A stretch of DNA of 5,942 bases, taken from Pseudomonadota bacterium (GTDB taxonomy: Bacteria > Pseudomonadota > Alphaproteobacteria > Rhizobiales > Xanthobacteraceae). Below, piece after piece: positions 1 through 5,692 of this stretch (the stretch's first letter is position 1; the number at the start of each line of letters is the position of its first letter). The stretch is from NCBI GenBank assembly GCA_021779635.1, contig JAJYAH010000466.1, positions 1 through 5,942 of the forward strand, given 5' to 3'. A program made the position numbers and the translations under genes. The notes under the pieces were generated by a model, which searched no databases, had not been told where the DNA came from, and was given only the letters and a program-made list of their open reading frames with translations.

Positions 1-250
1 GGTGTTCGCAGACGTGCAAGCGCGGCTTGTCGGCTCCCAACTCGGCCAACAAGATTTCCGCCGTCTGTCGCGCGCGCGTCAACGGACTGGTGACGAGATG
101 CTCCCAGCGAACGCCCTGTCGCAACAGCGCCGCCGCCAAGGAAGAACTCTGCGCGCGGCCCGCCGGTGTCAGGGGGCGCTCCGCGTCGTCGTGAATGCCG
201 TTCTCGCCGAGCGGCTGCGCGTCCGCGTGGCGAATGATGTAGAGATCCAT
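1..250 (-). CDS. sixA: Phosphohistidine phosphatase SixA-like, N-terminal part (runs off left edge)
   Basis: Read on the minus strand from the ATG at 250-248, the frame stays open for 83 codons to the window edge, so only the N-terminal half is here. It opens MDLYIIRHADAQ, with the RH of the histidine phosphatase superfamily at R7-H8; H8 is the expected phospho-accepting residue. It continues with RPLTPAGR (25-32) and VTSPLTRARQTAE (53-65), the spacing seen in SixA proteins, which remove phosphate from histidine of phosphotransfer proteins in the cytoplasm. The second catalytic histidine would lie beyond the edge and cannot be checked. An AGAGG Shine-Dalgarno sequence sits about 9 nt before the start. 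The ATG at 255-253 is in another frame and was not used. The gene diverges from typA. Other short branch-1 histidine phosphatases are possible, but SixA fits best. Confidence 0.85.
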   Translation of the reverse strand, partial: MDLYIIRHADAQPLGENGIHDDAERPLTPAGRAQSSSLAAALLRQGVRWEHLVTSPLTRARQTAEILLAELGADKPRLHVCEH

Positions 251-265
251 GCCATCGTTCCTCTC

Positions 266-322
266 CGCTTAACCGCGACGCGAAGCGCGGCAGTGTCGCG
301 CGCTCCGCTTCGCGGCTAAGCG
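266..322. repeat. Imperfect palindrome in the sixA-typA gap
   Basis: CGCTTAACCGCG at 266-277 is matched by CGCGGCTAAGCG at 311-322, an inverted repeat with one mismatch in 12. The 33 nt between contain a further self-complementary pair (CGCGAAGCG near 279-287 and CGCTTCGCG at 307-315), so alternative hairpins are possible. The composition resembles the short GC-rich palindromes dispersed between genes in planctomycete genomes, but only one copy is in the window. It lies between two divergent starts, so it is not an ordinary terminator. Confidence 0.5.
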
Positions 323-363
323 AGTTGTTGGGCTTGCCCTATGCCCGTTGTGCCATTGTTCCC

Positions 364-369
364 TATAAT
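364..369 (+). promoter_or_regulatory. Candidate -10 box of the typA promoter
   Basis: A perfect TATAAT lies 72 bp before the typA ATG in the most AT-rich part of the gap. No good -35 hexamer stands at 16-18 bp upstream (341-346 is ATGCCC). The nearest TTG-type hexamer, TTGCCC at 334-339, is too far at 24 bp. The call rests on the -10 box and its location only. Confidence 0.4.
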
Positions 370-441
370 AACAAATCTCTCCGCAATTGGCCCGAATGGG
401 AACAAAACGCGCCATAGGATTTTTTTCGAGACTACGACGCA

Positions 442-2295
442 ATGAAACGAACGGACCTCCGCAATATCGCTATTATCGCCCACGTCGATCACGGCAAGAC
501 GACGTTGGTCGATCAGATGCTCCGCCAATCCGGCTTGTTCCGCGAGAGCGAGCTGCGCGGCAGCTGCATTCTCGACTCCAACGATCTGGAGCGCGAGCGC
601 GGCATCACCATCTTGGCCAAGAACATCGCCCTGAAAGTCGGCGATACCAAGATCAACATCATCGACACGCCCGGCCACGCCGATTTCGGCGGTGAAGTCG
701 AGCGCGTTCTGAAAATGGCCGACGGAGCCTTGCTCCTCGTCGATGCCGCCGAGGGGGTCATGCCGCAAACGCGCTTCGTGCTGCGCAAGGCGTTCGCCTG
801 CGGTCTGCGGCCCATCGTCGTCATCAACAAAATCGACCGCCCCGACGCCCGGCCCGTCGATGTCCTCAACGGCGTCTTCGATCTATTCGTCGAGTTGGAC
901 GCCGACGATGCCACCCTCGATTTTCCGACCATCTACGCCTCGGGCCGCGACGGCATCGCCTTTGCGGAACTCCCCTCGCTTCCCTTTGTGGGGAAAGGGG
1001 CGGGGGCTGAGGGAGGAGACTCCATCCGCCCGCTGTTCGATGTCATCCTGGAGAAAGTGCCGCCGCCGGAAGTCGAGCCGGACGCGCCGCTGCAAATGCT
1101 GATCGTCACGCTGGATTACAGCGACTATGTCGGCCGTATCGGCATCGGCCGCGTCGTCGCCGGGAAGATCAAGAAGGGCCAACGCATCGCCCTGCTCAAG
1201 CCCGACGGCCGGCGCATTGACGACACCGTGGCCCAGCTCTACGTCTTCGACCGTCTGGGCCGAACCGAAACCGATGAGGTCGGCGCGGGCGATCTCTGTG
1301 CCGTCGTCGGTCTGGAAGAAGTGCATATCGGCGACACCGTCGCCGACTTCGAGCAAGCCGTCGCCCTGCCGCCGATCACGGTGGACGAACCGACTCTCGA
1401 AATGATCTTCCGCATCAACGATTCGCCGTTCGTCGGCCAGGACGGAACCTATGTGACGAGCCGTCAACTGCGCGATCGCCTGCTGCGCGAACTGGAATCG
1501 AACGTCGCCCTGCGCGTCACGCCGGACGAAGAGAAGCGCGACGAATTTCACGTTGCCGGCCGCGGTCTGTTGCACCTCGGCATCCTATTGGAGAATATGC
1601 GCCGTGAAGGATACGAATTATCCGTTGGCAAGCCGCGCGTCATCACCAAGGAGATCGACGGCCAGGTGATGGAGCCGATCGAGTATCTCGTCATCGAAGC
1701 GCCGCCGACCTCGGTGGGCGCGGTGATGGAGTTGGTCGGTAATCGCCGGGCCGAGTGCGTGAAGATGGAAAGCCACGGTGAAATGACGCACATGGAGTTC
1801 ACCATCCCGGCGCGTGGCCTCATCGGTATCGGCACGCGCCTGATGACGGCGACGAGCGGCGAGGCCATCGTGCATCACAACTTCTACGACTATCAGCCGG
1901 TGCGCGGCGGCATCCCCTCGCGTCTGAACGGCGTCATGGTCTCGATGGAATCGGGCCGCACCACGGCGTATGCGCTCGATAACCTGCAAGAGCGCGGCAT
2001 CCTCTTCGTCGGTGCCGGCGAGCAAGTCTACGAAGGCCAAATCGTGGCCGAGCATTGCCGCGACAACGACCTCCCCGTCAACGCCTGCCGCGAGAAGAAG
2101 CTCACCAACATGCGCGCCGCCGGTTCGGATAAATCCATCATCCTCAAACCACCGCGTCAACTGACATTGGAATTGGCGTTGGAATATATCGAAGACGATG
2201 AATTGGTCGAAGTGACACCCAAAGCGATTCGGCTGCGGAAGATGTACCTCAAGGAGAACGACCGCAAACGCTATGCACGACAAGCTCAGTCGTGA
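442..2295 (+). CDS. typA: Translational GTPase TypA/BipA
   Basis: Complete 617-aa TypA/BipA, a ribosome-binding GTPase related to EF-G that acts in 50S assembly and stress adaptation. All GTPase motifs are visible: AHVDHGKTT (13-21), RERGIT (51-56) in switch I, DTPGHADFGGEVER (75-88) and NKIDR (129-133). The EF-Tu-like domain II follows (about 205-305, with DYVGRIGIGRV), then the EF-G-like domains III and V (GRGLLHLGILLENMRREGYEL is the family signature region). The BipA C-terminal domain ends DDELVEVTPKAIRLRK. The family is usually about 605-615 aa; the excess here lies in residues about 177-193, encoded by a palindromic insert. No strong Shine-Dalgarno sequence precedes the ATG (only GAG at 428-430), but no upstream in-frame start is available and the N-terminus aligns with the family. 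The 3' end is intact although intron debris follows at once. Confidence 0.97.
   Translation: MKRTDLRNIAIIAHVDHGKTTLVDQMLRQSGLFRESELRGSCILDSNDLERERGITILAKNIALKVGDTKINIIDTPGHADFGGEVERVLKMADGALLLVDAAEGVMPQTRFVLRKAFACGLRPIVVINKIDRPDARPVDVLNGVFDLFVELDADDATLDFPTIYASGRDGIAFAELPSLPFVGKGAGAEGGDSIRPLFDVILEKVPPPEVEPDAPLQMLIVTLDYSDYVGRIGIGRVVAGKIKKGQRIALLKPDGRRIDDTVAQLYVFDRLGRTETDEVGAGDLCAVVGLEEVHIGDTVADFEQAVALPPITVDEPTLEMIFRINDSPFVGQDGTYVTSRQLRDRLLRELESNVALRVTPDEEKRDEFHVAGRGLLHLGILLENMRREGYELSVGKPRVITKEIDGQVMEPIEYLVIEAPPTSVGAVMELVGNRRAECVKMESHGEMTHMEFTIPARGLIGIGTRLMTATSGEAIVHHNFYDYQPVRGGIPSRLNGVMVSMESGRTTAYALDNLQERGILFVGAGEQVYEGQIVAEHCRDNDLPVNACREKKLTNMRAAGSDKSIILKPPRQLTLELALEYIEDDELVEVTPKAIRLRKMYLKENDRKRYARQAQS
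970..1015. repeat. GC-rich palindromic element inside typA
   Basis: Inside the typA frame, CTCCC (970-974) pairs with GGGAG (1011-1015), and CCCTTT (982-987) with AAAGGG (994-999). TTCCC (980-984) with GGGAA (991-995) is an alternative inner stem. The strand is strikingly C-rich on the left and G-rich on the right, unlike flanking typA sequence. Read on the minus strand it gives SLSPRPFPHKGKRGEF, a peptide style typical of translated CCCCTCTCCC...GGGAGAGGGG dispersed repeats in GC-rich bacteria. On the plus strand it supplies the loop LPSLPFVGKGAGAEGG, in frame and without a stop. Compared from memory with E. coli BipA, the segment between GIA and PL(Y/F) is about 12 residues longer here. Confidence 0.6.
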
Positions 2296-2341
2296 GACAA
2301 CGCCACCGACTGCGTTATGCGAGGGACAATGGTGAAGGCTT

Positions 2342-2414
2342 GAACTGTGTGCGAGAAAACTCGCATGTACAGTTCACAGGGAGGCTTGAGGACCGCAAGA
2401 TCCTCGATTCCATA
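2342..2414 (+). mobile_element. Group II intron 3' remnant (domains V and VI only)
   Basis: Nucleotides 2342-2375 fold exactly as a 34-nt group II intron domain V. GAACTGT (2342-2348) pairs with ACAGTTC (2369-2375), G2349 can wobble with T2368, and TG (2366-2367) forms the two-base bulge. TGCGAG (2350-2355) pairs with CTCGCA (2360-2365), closing an AAAA loop. A domain VI-like hairpin follows: GAGGA (2388-2392) with TCCTC (2401-2405) and a C-GCAA-G tip (2394-2399). A2407 is a candidate branch-point adenosine, and an intron end near 2413-2415 (ending AT or AC) would suit it. Some of 2300-2341 may be domain IV or linker. No reverse transcriptase and no 5' half (domains I-III) exist in the window; typA ends only 46 bp upstream. 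It is therefore an orphan 3' fragment. Confidence 0.75.
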
Positions 2415-2475
2415 CCAGCATAGTCAAGTGACCCAGACCAAGGGCGCGAGTTTGGTTTCTAAAAGGAACAGCGCT

Positions 2476-3393
2476 ATGCCAGATGTAAACTCGAAGTCTG
2501 TCGCCAGTTACCTCCAATGCAACCCTGAAGCAGTCCACGAAACTAGCGAGGGACGAGGTTGGCAGGGATTAACTGTCAATCTCGACTATTTTGATCCATT
2601 TGAACGAGATACTCTACGTTATTCCGAACATCATATCTGTATCAATGTGGGAAAGGACGCAGCCAGGCTCACATATATCTACGAAGATGGGTGCAGATTG
2701 AAAACACTTGAAAAGGTGATTCGTCCCGGCGAATTCCTATTGACGCCAGCGCAACAGCCTGTCCGCTGGCAACTGCATGACCATGCGACTGCTTTATCCA
2801 TTCGACTTGATCCGGAGTTCCTAATAAATATCGCCGAATCGTCGATGAACATGAATCCAAATCGGGTCGAATTTTTGCACAGAGTAGCGATTCGTGATAG
2901 TCGAATTCTTTCCTTGGGGTCTGACCTACGAAACGAGCTACGAATAGGCGGCTTCGGAGATAAGCTATGTGCCGAGAGCGCCGCTAACCAGCTTGCCGTG
3001 CATCTGCTCCGCCACTATTCTACCTGCCCGTCCGAGCTTGTCCGGCGGAAGGAGCCAAGGCGTGATGGAGTAGTGCGAAAGGTGCTAGCCAACATCGAGA
3101 AGCAATTGAGGACCGGTCCTTCCTTACTTAGCCTGAAATCACAGGCGCAAGAGTTTGGTGTGAGCGAATGTCAACTATCCCGATGGTTTCAGGAATCCGA
3201 GGGCTTGCTCTTCACCAAGTTCGTTGAAAGTCGACGGATTGAGTTAGCGAAACAGCGATTGCTGGATTGTCCTGAAAAGAGCATAGAGCAAGTCGCTGCC
3301 GAACTCGGATTCAAGAGTTCGGGCCACTTCTGCAAATTCTTCAAGCGGGCAACTGGCCGCACACCTACCGAATTTCGAAACACTATTGCCTAA
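2476..3393 (+). CDS. AraC/XylS-family transcriptional regulator
   Basis: A 305-aa cytoplasmic DNA-binding regulator. The C-terminal 100 residues hold the double helix-turn-helix of the AraC family: a first unit around 217-240 (LKSQAQEFGVSECQLSRWFQ), and a second around 268-302 with KSIEQVAAELGFKSSGHF followed by the hallmark FKRATGRTPTEFR. The N-terminal half (about 45-125) is beta-rich, with RPGEFLLTP resembling the cupin-like sensory half of the family; its ligand cannot be told. The ATG at 2476 was chosen because AAAAGGA (2461-2467) lies about 8 nt before it; the frame is open back to 2347, but that stretch is intron sequence. Base composition is clearly lower in GC than typA, suggesting acquisition. 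It sits 171 bp upstream of three exported-protein genes on the same strand and could control them or itself. Confidence 0.9.
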   Translation: MPDVNSKSVASYLQCNPEAVHETSEGRGWQGLTVNLDYFDPFERDTLRYSEHHICINVGKDAARLTYIYEDGCRLKTLEKVIRPGEFLLTPAQQPVRWQLHDHATALSIRLDPEFLINIAESSMNMNPNRVEFLHRVAIRDSRILSLGSDLRNELRIGGFGDKLCAESAANQLAVHLLRHYSTCPSELVRRKEPRRDGVVRKVLANIEKQLRTGPSLLSLKSQAQEFGVSECQLSRWFQESEGLLFTKFVESRRIELAKQRLLDCPEKSIEQVAAELGFKSSGHFCKFFKRATGRTPTEFRNTIA

Positions 3394-3451
3394 ACTGCAA
3401 GGAAGTACAACAACTTTCGCAAGACCGTGCATTTTCCTTTCGCTCTCTGGC

Positions 3452-3460
3452 TGCTACACT
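3452..3460 (+). promoter_or_regulatory. Candidate extended -10 promoter of the exported-protein genes
   Basis: TGCTACACT fits the extended -10 form TGnTAnnnT, in the 171-bp gap between the AraC-type gene and the first exported-protein gene. The start would lie near 3467, leaving an untranslated leader of about 98 nt. The -35 area (3432-3437, TTTTCC) is poor, which would suit an activator-dependent promoter. I saw no convincing hairpin-plus-T-run terminator for the AraC-type gene in this gap. Confidence 0.35.
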
Positions 3461-3564
3461 TAAGGTAGATTTGCCAGGCTTGGATGTCGCTCCCGCGTGA
3501 GTCGCATGCTGAGCTTGGTGTTCGGTGGCGAAGAGCTGCCTCAATTGATTGAAGGAGTAGTGCT

Positions 3565-3891
3565 ATGAATCGCAACATGCTCGTCCTCACGGCGGTTACC
3601 GCTATCCTTTTGTTCTGCGGCGTACAGCGTGTGGCTGCAGACGCGACGGCCGATGTAAAGATCATCTTCAAAGACGTGCCCGACAGGTCAACGCAATTAG
3701 CGCATGTGACGAACAACGGCTCAAAGGTCGTCATCGTAACGATCCACTGGGTCAACGTCGAGAAGGGAAAAAAAATTGGCGAGGGCGATAAGGATTTTGA
3801 GGTTGCTTCCGGCAAGGAGGTCTTCATCGGCGGAACAAAGTCGTTTGACACTATCACCATGTATAGCATCAAGACGGCCTACTATAAATAG
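3565..3891 (+). CDS. Small exported protein of unknown function (108 aa)
   Basis: No family recognised. The N-terminus is a classical Sec signal peptide: MNRN, a hydrophobic stretch at about 5-19 (MLVLTAVTAILLFCG), and a probable cut after VAA near residue 25, leaving a mature domain of about 83 residues. The mature part alternates short hydrophobic and polar stretches (VKIIFKD, KVVIVTIHWVNV, EVFIGG, TITMYSIKTAYY), as expected of a small all-beta fold. It has no cysteine after the signal peptide and no visible catalytic motif. GAAGGAG (3551-3557) is an excellent Shine-Dalgarno sequence 7 nt before the ATG. It is the first of three same-strand genes, 50 bp before the next one, and shares the MNR start and export with it. 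Likely periplasmic or secreted. Confidence 0.8.
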   Translation: MNRNMLVLTAVTAILLFCGVQRVAADATADVKIIFKDVPDRSTQLAHVTNNGSKVVIVTIHWVNVEKGKKIGEGDKDFEVASGKEVFIGGTKSFDTITMYSIKTAYYK

Positions 3892-3941
3892 TGGGATAAG
3901 AACCGTCTCGCAGATGACAACTCTTTCCTAGGGGTGCAGCA

Positions 3942-5063
3942 ATGAATCGGAAGCTGATGCTTGCATGTTTCGCCGCAGTCGCGTTCTCGTCAACCGGTTG
4001 CCTTGAGGAGGTCGGGAAAGCGGCCGACGCTCTCGATCGTTTCTCGATACAGATCGACAAGACGACCAAGGAAGGTGGCGATTTGTATCGACTGGTGGAT
4101 AAGACTTCGGCCGAGCTGCGAGAAGTAATCAAGGATGCGAAGCAATCGGGCAAGGAGATAACCGCCGATTTCATGTTCAGATGGGCCGAGGAGCGCAAAG
4201 AGACGTTCGAGCAGATCCGAAAGTTGAGCAACACTGTTTTCAAGGACTCGCATGTCCTCATCCGCCACCTTCAGGTGGCCGGCCTCTCAAGTCCGCTGCA
4301 GCTTGGCAACGAGTTAAAAGGTTTCAGCGCAGACATCCGGGAGGAAATGGCCCGTTCTCTGGCAATGATTCCTATGGCCACAGATCCGAAGACGCTAACC
4401 GGTTATTCGGGCCTGACTTGGAGCGAGCGTGCCAGCGGCTACTATCAGGTAACATTCCAAATTAAAGATGCCGCAAGGCTGAAAATCTCGGTCGGCGGCG
4501 GAGATCCCATCGAGCCAGCGAAAACACCGACCGGCTCCGAGGTCACTTTTCGAATCCCGAATACACCTTCCGTCAGGATGCGATTCGATGACCGTCATGA
4601 TAAAGTCGTCGGCTTCGCATTGGTTGATGCAGACCAAAAGACGCCGGCAAAGGACTGGAGGGTTCGGTGTTCCGGTTGGATCCTGCTCCAACCGAGGTTC
4701 CCGGTCGAGTATTCGCTGCGCGTGATTTCGCCAGGCGCAGGCGCTGGAGGTGAGTCCCGAATCATCGATCAGGGTTCGGCGATAAATGAACTGATCCTGT
4801 CGACCCCGGGTTCGGGGCATTCGCGTGCCGCGCGGCACGGGGCCATATACCGAGCCGCTCGAACGCGTCTGCCCGTAGGTCCGTCGCGTGTGATGATCCC
4901 AAAGCAGGCGACATGGTCGCTGACGGTCAAATTCCCGGACGGAAAGTCCGAAGTGCTTTGCGATGGAAAACTACGCGTCACGAATGACTTTGGTTTAGTT
5001 ACGGTCACGCCAAATTTGACCGAAGGTACCTGGACTCTTTTGATCGATGTCGAACCGAAGTAA
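3942..5063 (+). CDS. Probable lipoprotein with helical N-terminal and beta-rich C-terminal part (373 aa)
   Basis: No family recognised. The start MNRKLMLACFAAVAFSSTGC gives a short signal peptide ending at a lipobox-like STGC with Cys20. Position -3 is Ser rather than the usual Leu, so lipidation is likely but not certain. Residues about 22-150 are rich in charged and hydrophobic residues with few prolines (ALDRFSIQIDKTTKE, ELREVIKDAKQSGKEI, RWAEERKETFEQIRKL), suggesting long helices or a coiled coil. From about 165 on the sequence is beta-like (GYYQVTFQIKD, ARLKISVGG, TWSLTVKFPDGKSEVL, GTWTLLIDVEPK), ending in a possible Ig-like or sandwich domain. A basic, histidine- and arginine-rich segment at about 290-320 interrupts this and coincides with two DNA palindromes. 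AGGGG (3930-3934) lies 7 nt before the ATG. Middle gene of the exported trio; 53 bp precede the next gene. Confidence 0.8.
   Translation: MNRKLMLACFAAVAFSSTGCLEEVGKAADALDRFSIQIDKTTKEGGDLYRLVDKTSAELREVIKDAKQSGKEITADFMFRWAEERKETFEQIRKLSNTVFKDSHVLIRHLQVAGLSSPLQLGNELKGFSADIREEMARSLAMIPMATDPKTLTGYSGLTWSERASGYYQVTFQIKDAARLKISVGGGDPIEPAKTPTGSEVTFRIPNTPSVRMRFDDRHDKVVGFALVDADQKTPAKDWRVRCSGWILLQPRFPVEYSLRVISPGAGAGGESRIIDQGSAINELILSTPGSGHSRAARHGAIYRAARTRLPVGPSRVMIPKQATWSLTVKFPDGKSEVLCDGKLRVTNDFGLVTVTPNLTEGTWTLLIDVEPK
4804..4839. repeat. Two adjacent perfect palindromes inside the lipoprotein gene
   Basis: CCCCG (4804-4808) pairs with CGGGG (4813-4817) around a GGTT loop. Seven nucleotides later, CGTGCCGCGCGGCACG (4824-4839) is a perfect 16-bp palindrome. 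Both are much more GC-rich than most of the surrounding gene, and they encode the start of the basic segment SGHSRAARHG. They may be an inserted short element or chance. Confidence 0.4.
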
Positions 5064-5116
5064 AAACCTTTCCGTACAAAAACAGTACGATTGCACCCCA
5101 ACAAAGGAGCCGTCCG

Positions 5117-5692
5117 ATGACGATTGAAGAACGCCTCTCTATGATGGAACGTCGCCTCGCCCGGTGCCAGCGGCTGCTAATAGCGGTGGTTCTAACCGTC
5201 CCGATCTTCTTCCTGGTCGGGGCGGCGGCCGATCAAAAGTTTGAGGATCTAGTCTGTCGGTCGCTGACGGTGAGGAAGGATTCAGATGGAAAGTTAAAAA
5301 TCAAAATGACCGACGACGGCAAAATCTTCGCAAACGGAGTAGACATCCTGGCGGAACAAACGGCTCTGAAGACGGAACTGACGACGCTGAAGACGGAGCT
5401 GATGGCTCTCACAATGAAAGTGGATGGCAGGATTAAAGACATTAAATTTCATTATACCTATGTCCAGATGAAAACTACGGAACAAGAGGTTACCCTCGAA
5501 GCTCAATTTCCAGAGCCGGTGGATTTTGTCGCTCTGTGCGGCCTCGGCTGGGACAATGAGTCGGTGCGAAGCTTGTATCTGGAAAAGATGGGCGATGGCA
5601 AGGCATGGAAGGCGAAGTTCGTCGGGGTTCGCGGAAAAAGTGTGGAATGGATCCCAGGCACGAAGCTTCTTGGAGTCAAAATTGTTCGTTAG
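5117..5692 (+). CDS. Single-pass membrane protein with heptad-repeat coiled coil (191 aa)
   Basis: No family recognised. A charged N-terminal helix (MTIEERLSMMERRLARCQR, 1-19) precedes one hydrophobic segment at about 20-37 (LLIAVVLTVPIFFLVGAA). It could be an anchor or an uncleaved signal; the R-rich front suggests the C-terminal part lies outside the membrane. Then come a short beta-like unit (SLTVRKDSDGKLKIKMTDDGKIFANG, 49-74) resembling exported 'R-DSDGK' repeats, a coiled coil of near-identical heptads ALKTELT/TLKTELM/ALTMKV (83-102), and a C-terminal beta-rich domain of about 80 residues ending KLLGVKIVR. AAAGGAG (5103-5109) is a strong Shine-Dalgarno sequence 7 nt before the ATG. It is last of the exported trio. 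The stop TAG lies against the end of an insertion sequence, so the natural C-terminus may have been altered. Confidence 0.8.
   Translation: MTIEERLSMMERRLARCQRLLIAVVLTVPIFFLVGAAADQKFEDLVCRSLTVRKDSDGKLKIKMTDDGKIFANGVDILAEQTALKTELTTLKTELMALTMKVDGRIKDIKFHYTYVQMKTTEQEVTLEAQFPEPVDFVALCGLGWDNESVRSLYLEKMGDGKAWKAKFVGVRGKSVEWIPGTKLLGVKIVR
5363..5404 (+). repeat. Two tandem 21-bp units encoding coiled-coil heptads
   Basis: The 21-bp unit at 5363-5383 (GCTCTGAAGACGGAACTGAC plus G) is repeated at 5384-5404 with only a few differences, two of them in the first codon (GCT to ACG). Each unit is exactly seven codons in frame (ALKTELT, TLKTELM), so the DNA repeat and the protein heptad coincide. A third, diverged copy may start at 5405 (ALTMKV). 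Confidence 0.75.

Noticed and set aside
2..319. Plus-strand open frame of 105 codons at the left edge
   Set aside because: It is antisense to the clear SixA-like frame and its arginine-rich translation resembles no protein; its end runs through the palindrome.
386..426. CCC/GGG hairpin with later T-run (420-426) as a terminator before typA
   Set aside because: The three-base-pair stem (391-400) is too short and the T-run is 20 nt away; no stable longer stem is visible.
883..2283. Long minus-strand open frames inside typA (about 106-230 codons)
   Set aside because: These are shadows caused by strong codon bias in a GC-rich gene; typA itself is unmistakable on the plus strand.
2347..2475. 43-codon in-frame N-terminal extension of the AraC-type protein
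   Set aside because: The stretch overlaps the group II intron domains V and VI, lacks a Shine-Dalgarno sequence at 2347, and a good one precedes the ATG at 2476.
3390..3872. Minus-strand frame of 160 codons opposite the small exported protein
   Set aside because: The plus-strand gene has a signal peptide and strong ribosome binding site, and the antisense frame crosses the intergenic region without any recognisable feature.
5073..5089. Hairpin CGTAC/GTACG between the lipoprotein and coiled-coil genes as a terminator
   Set aside because: The stem is only 5 bp with a 7-nt loop and no T-run follows, so it is too weak; the genes are more likely co-transcribed.
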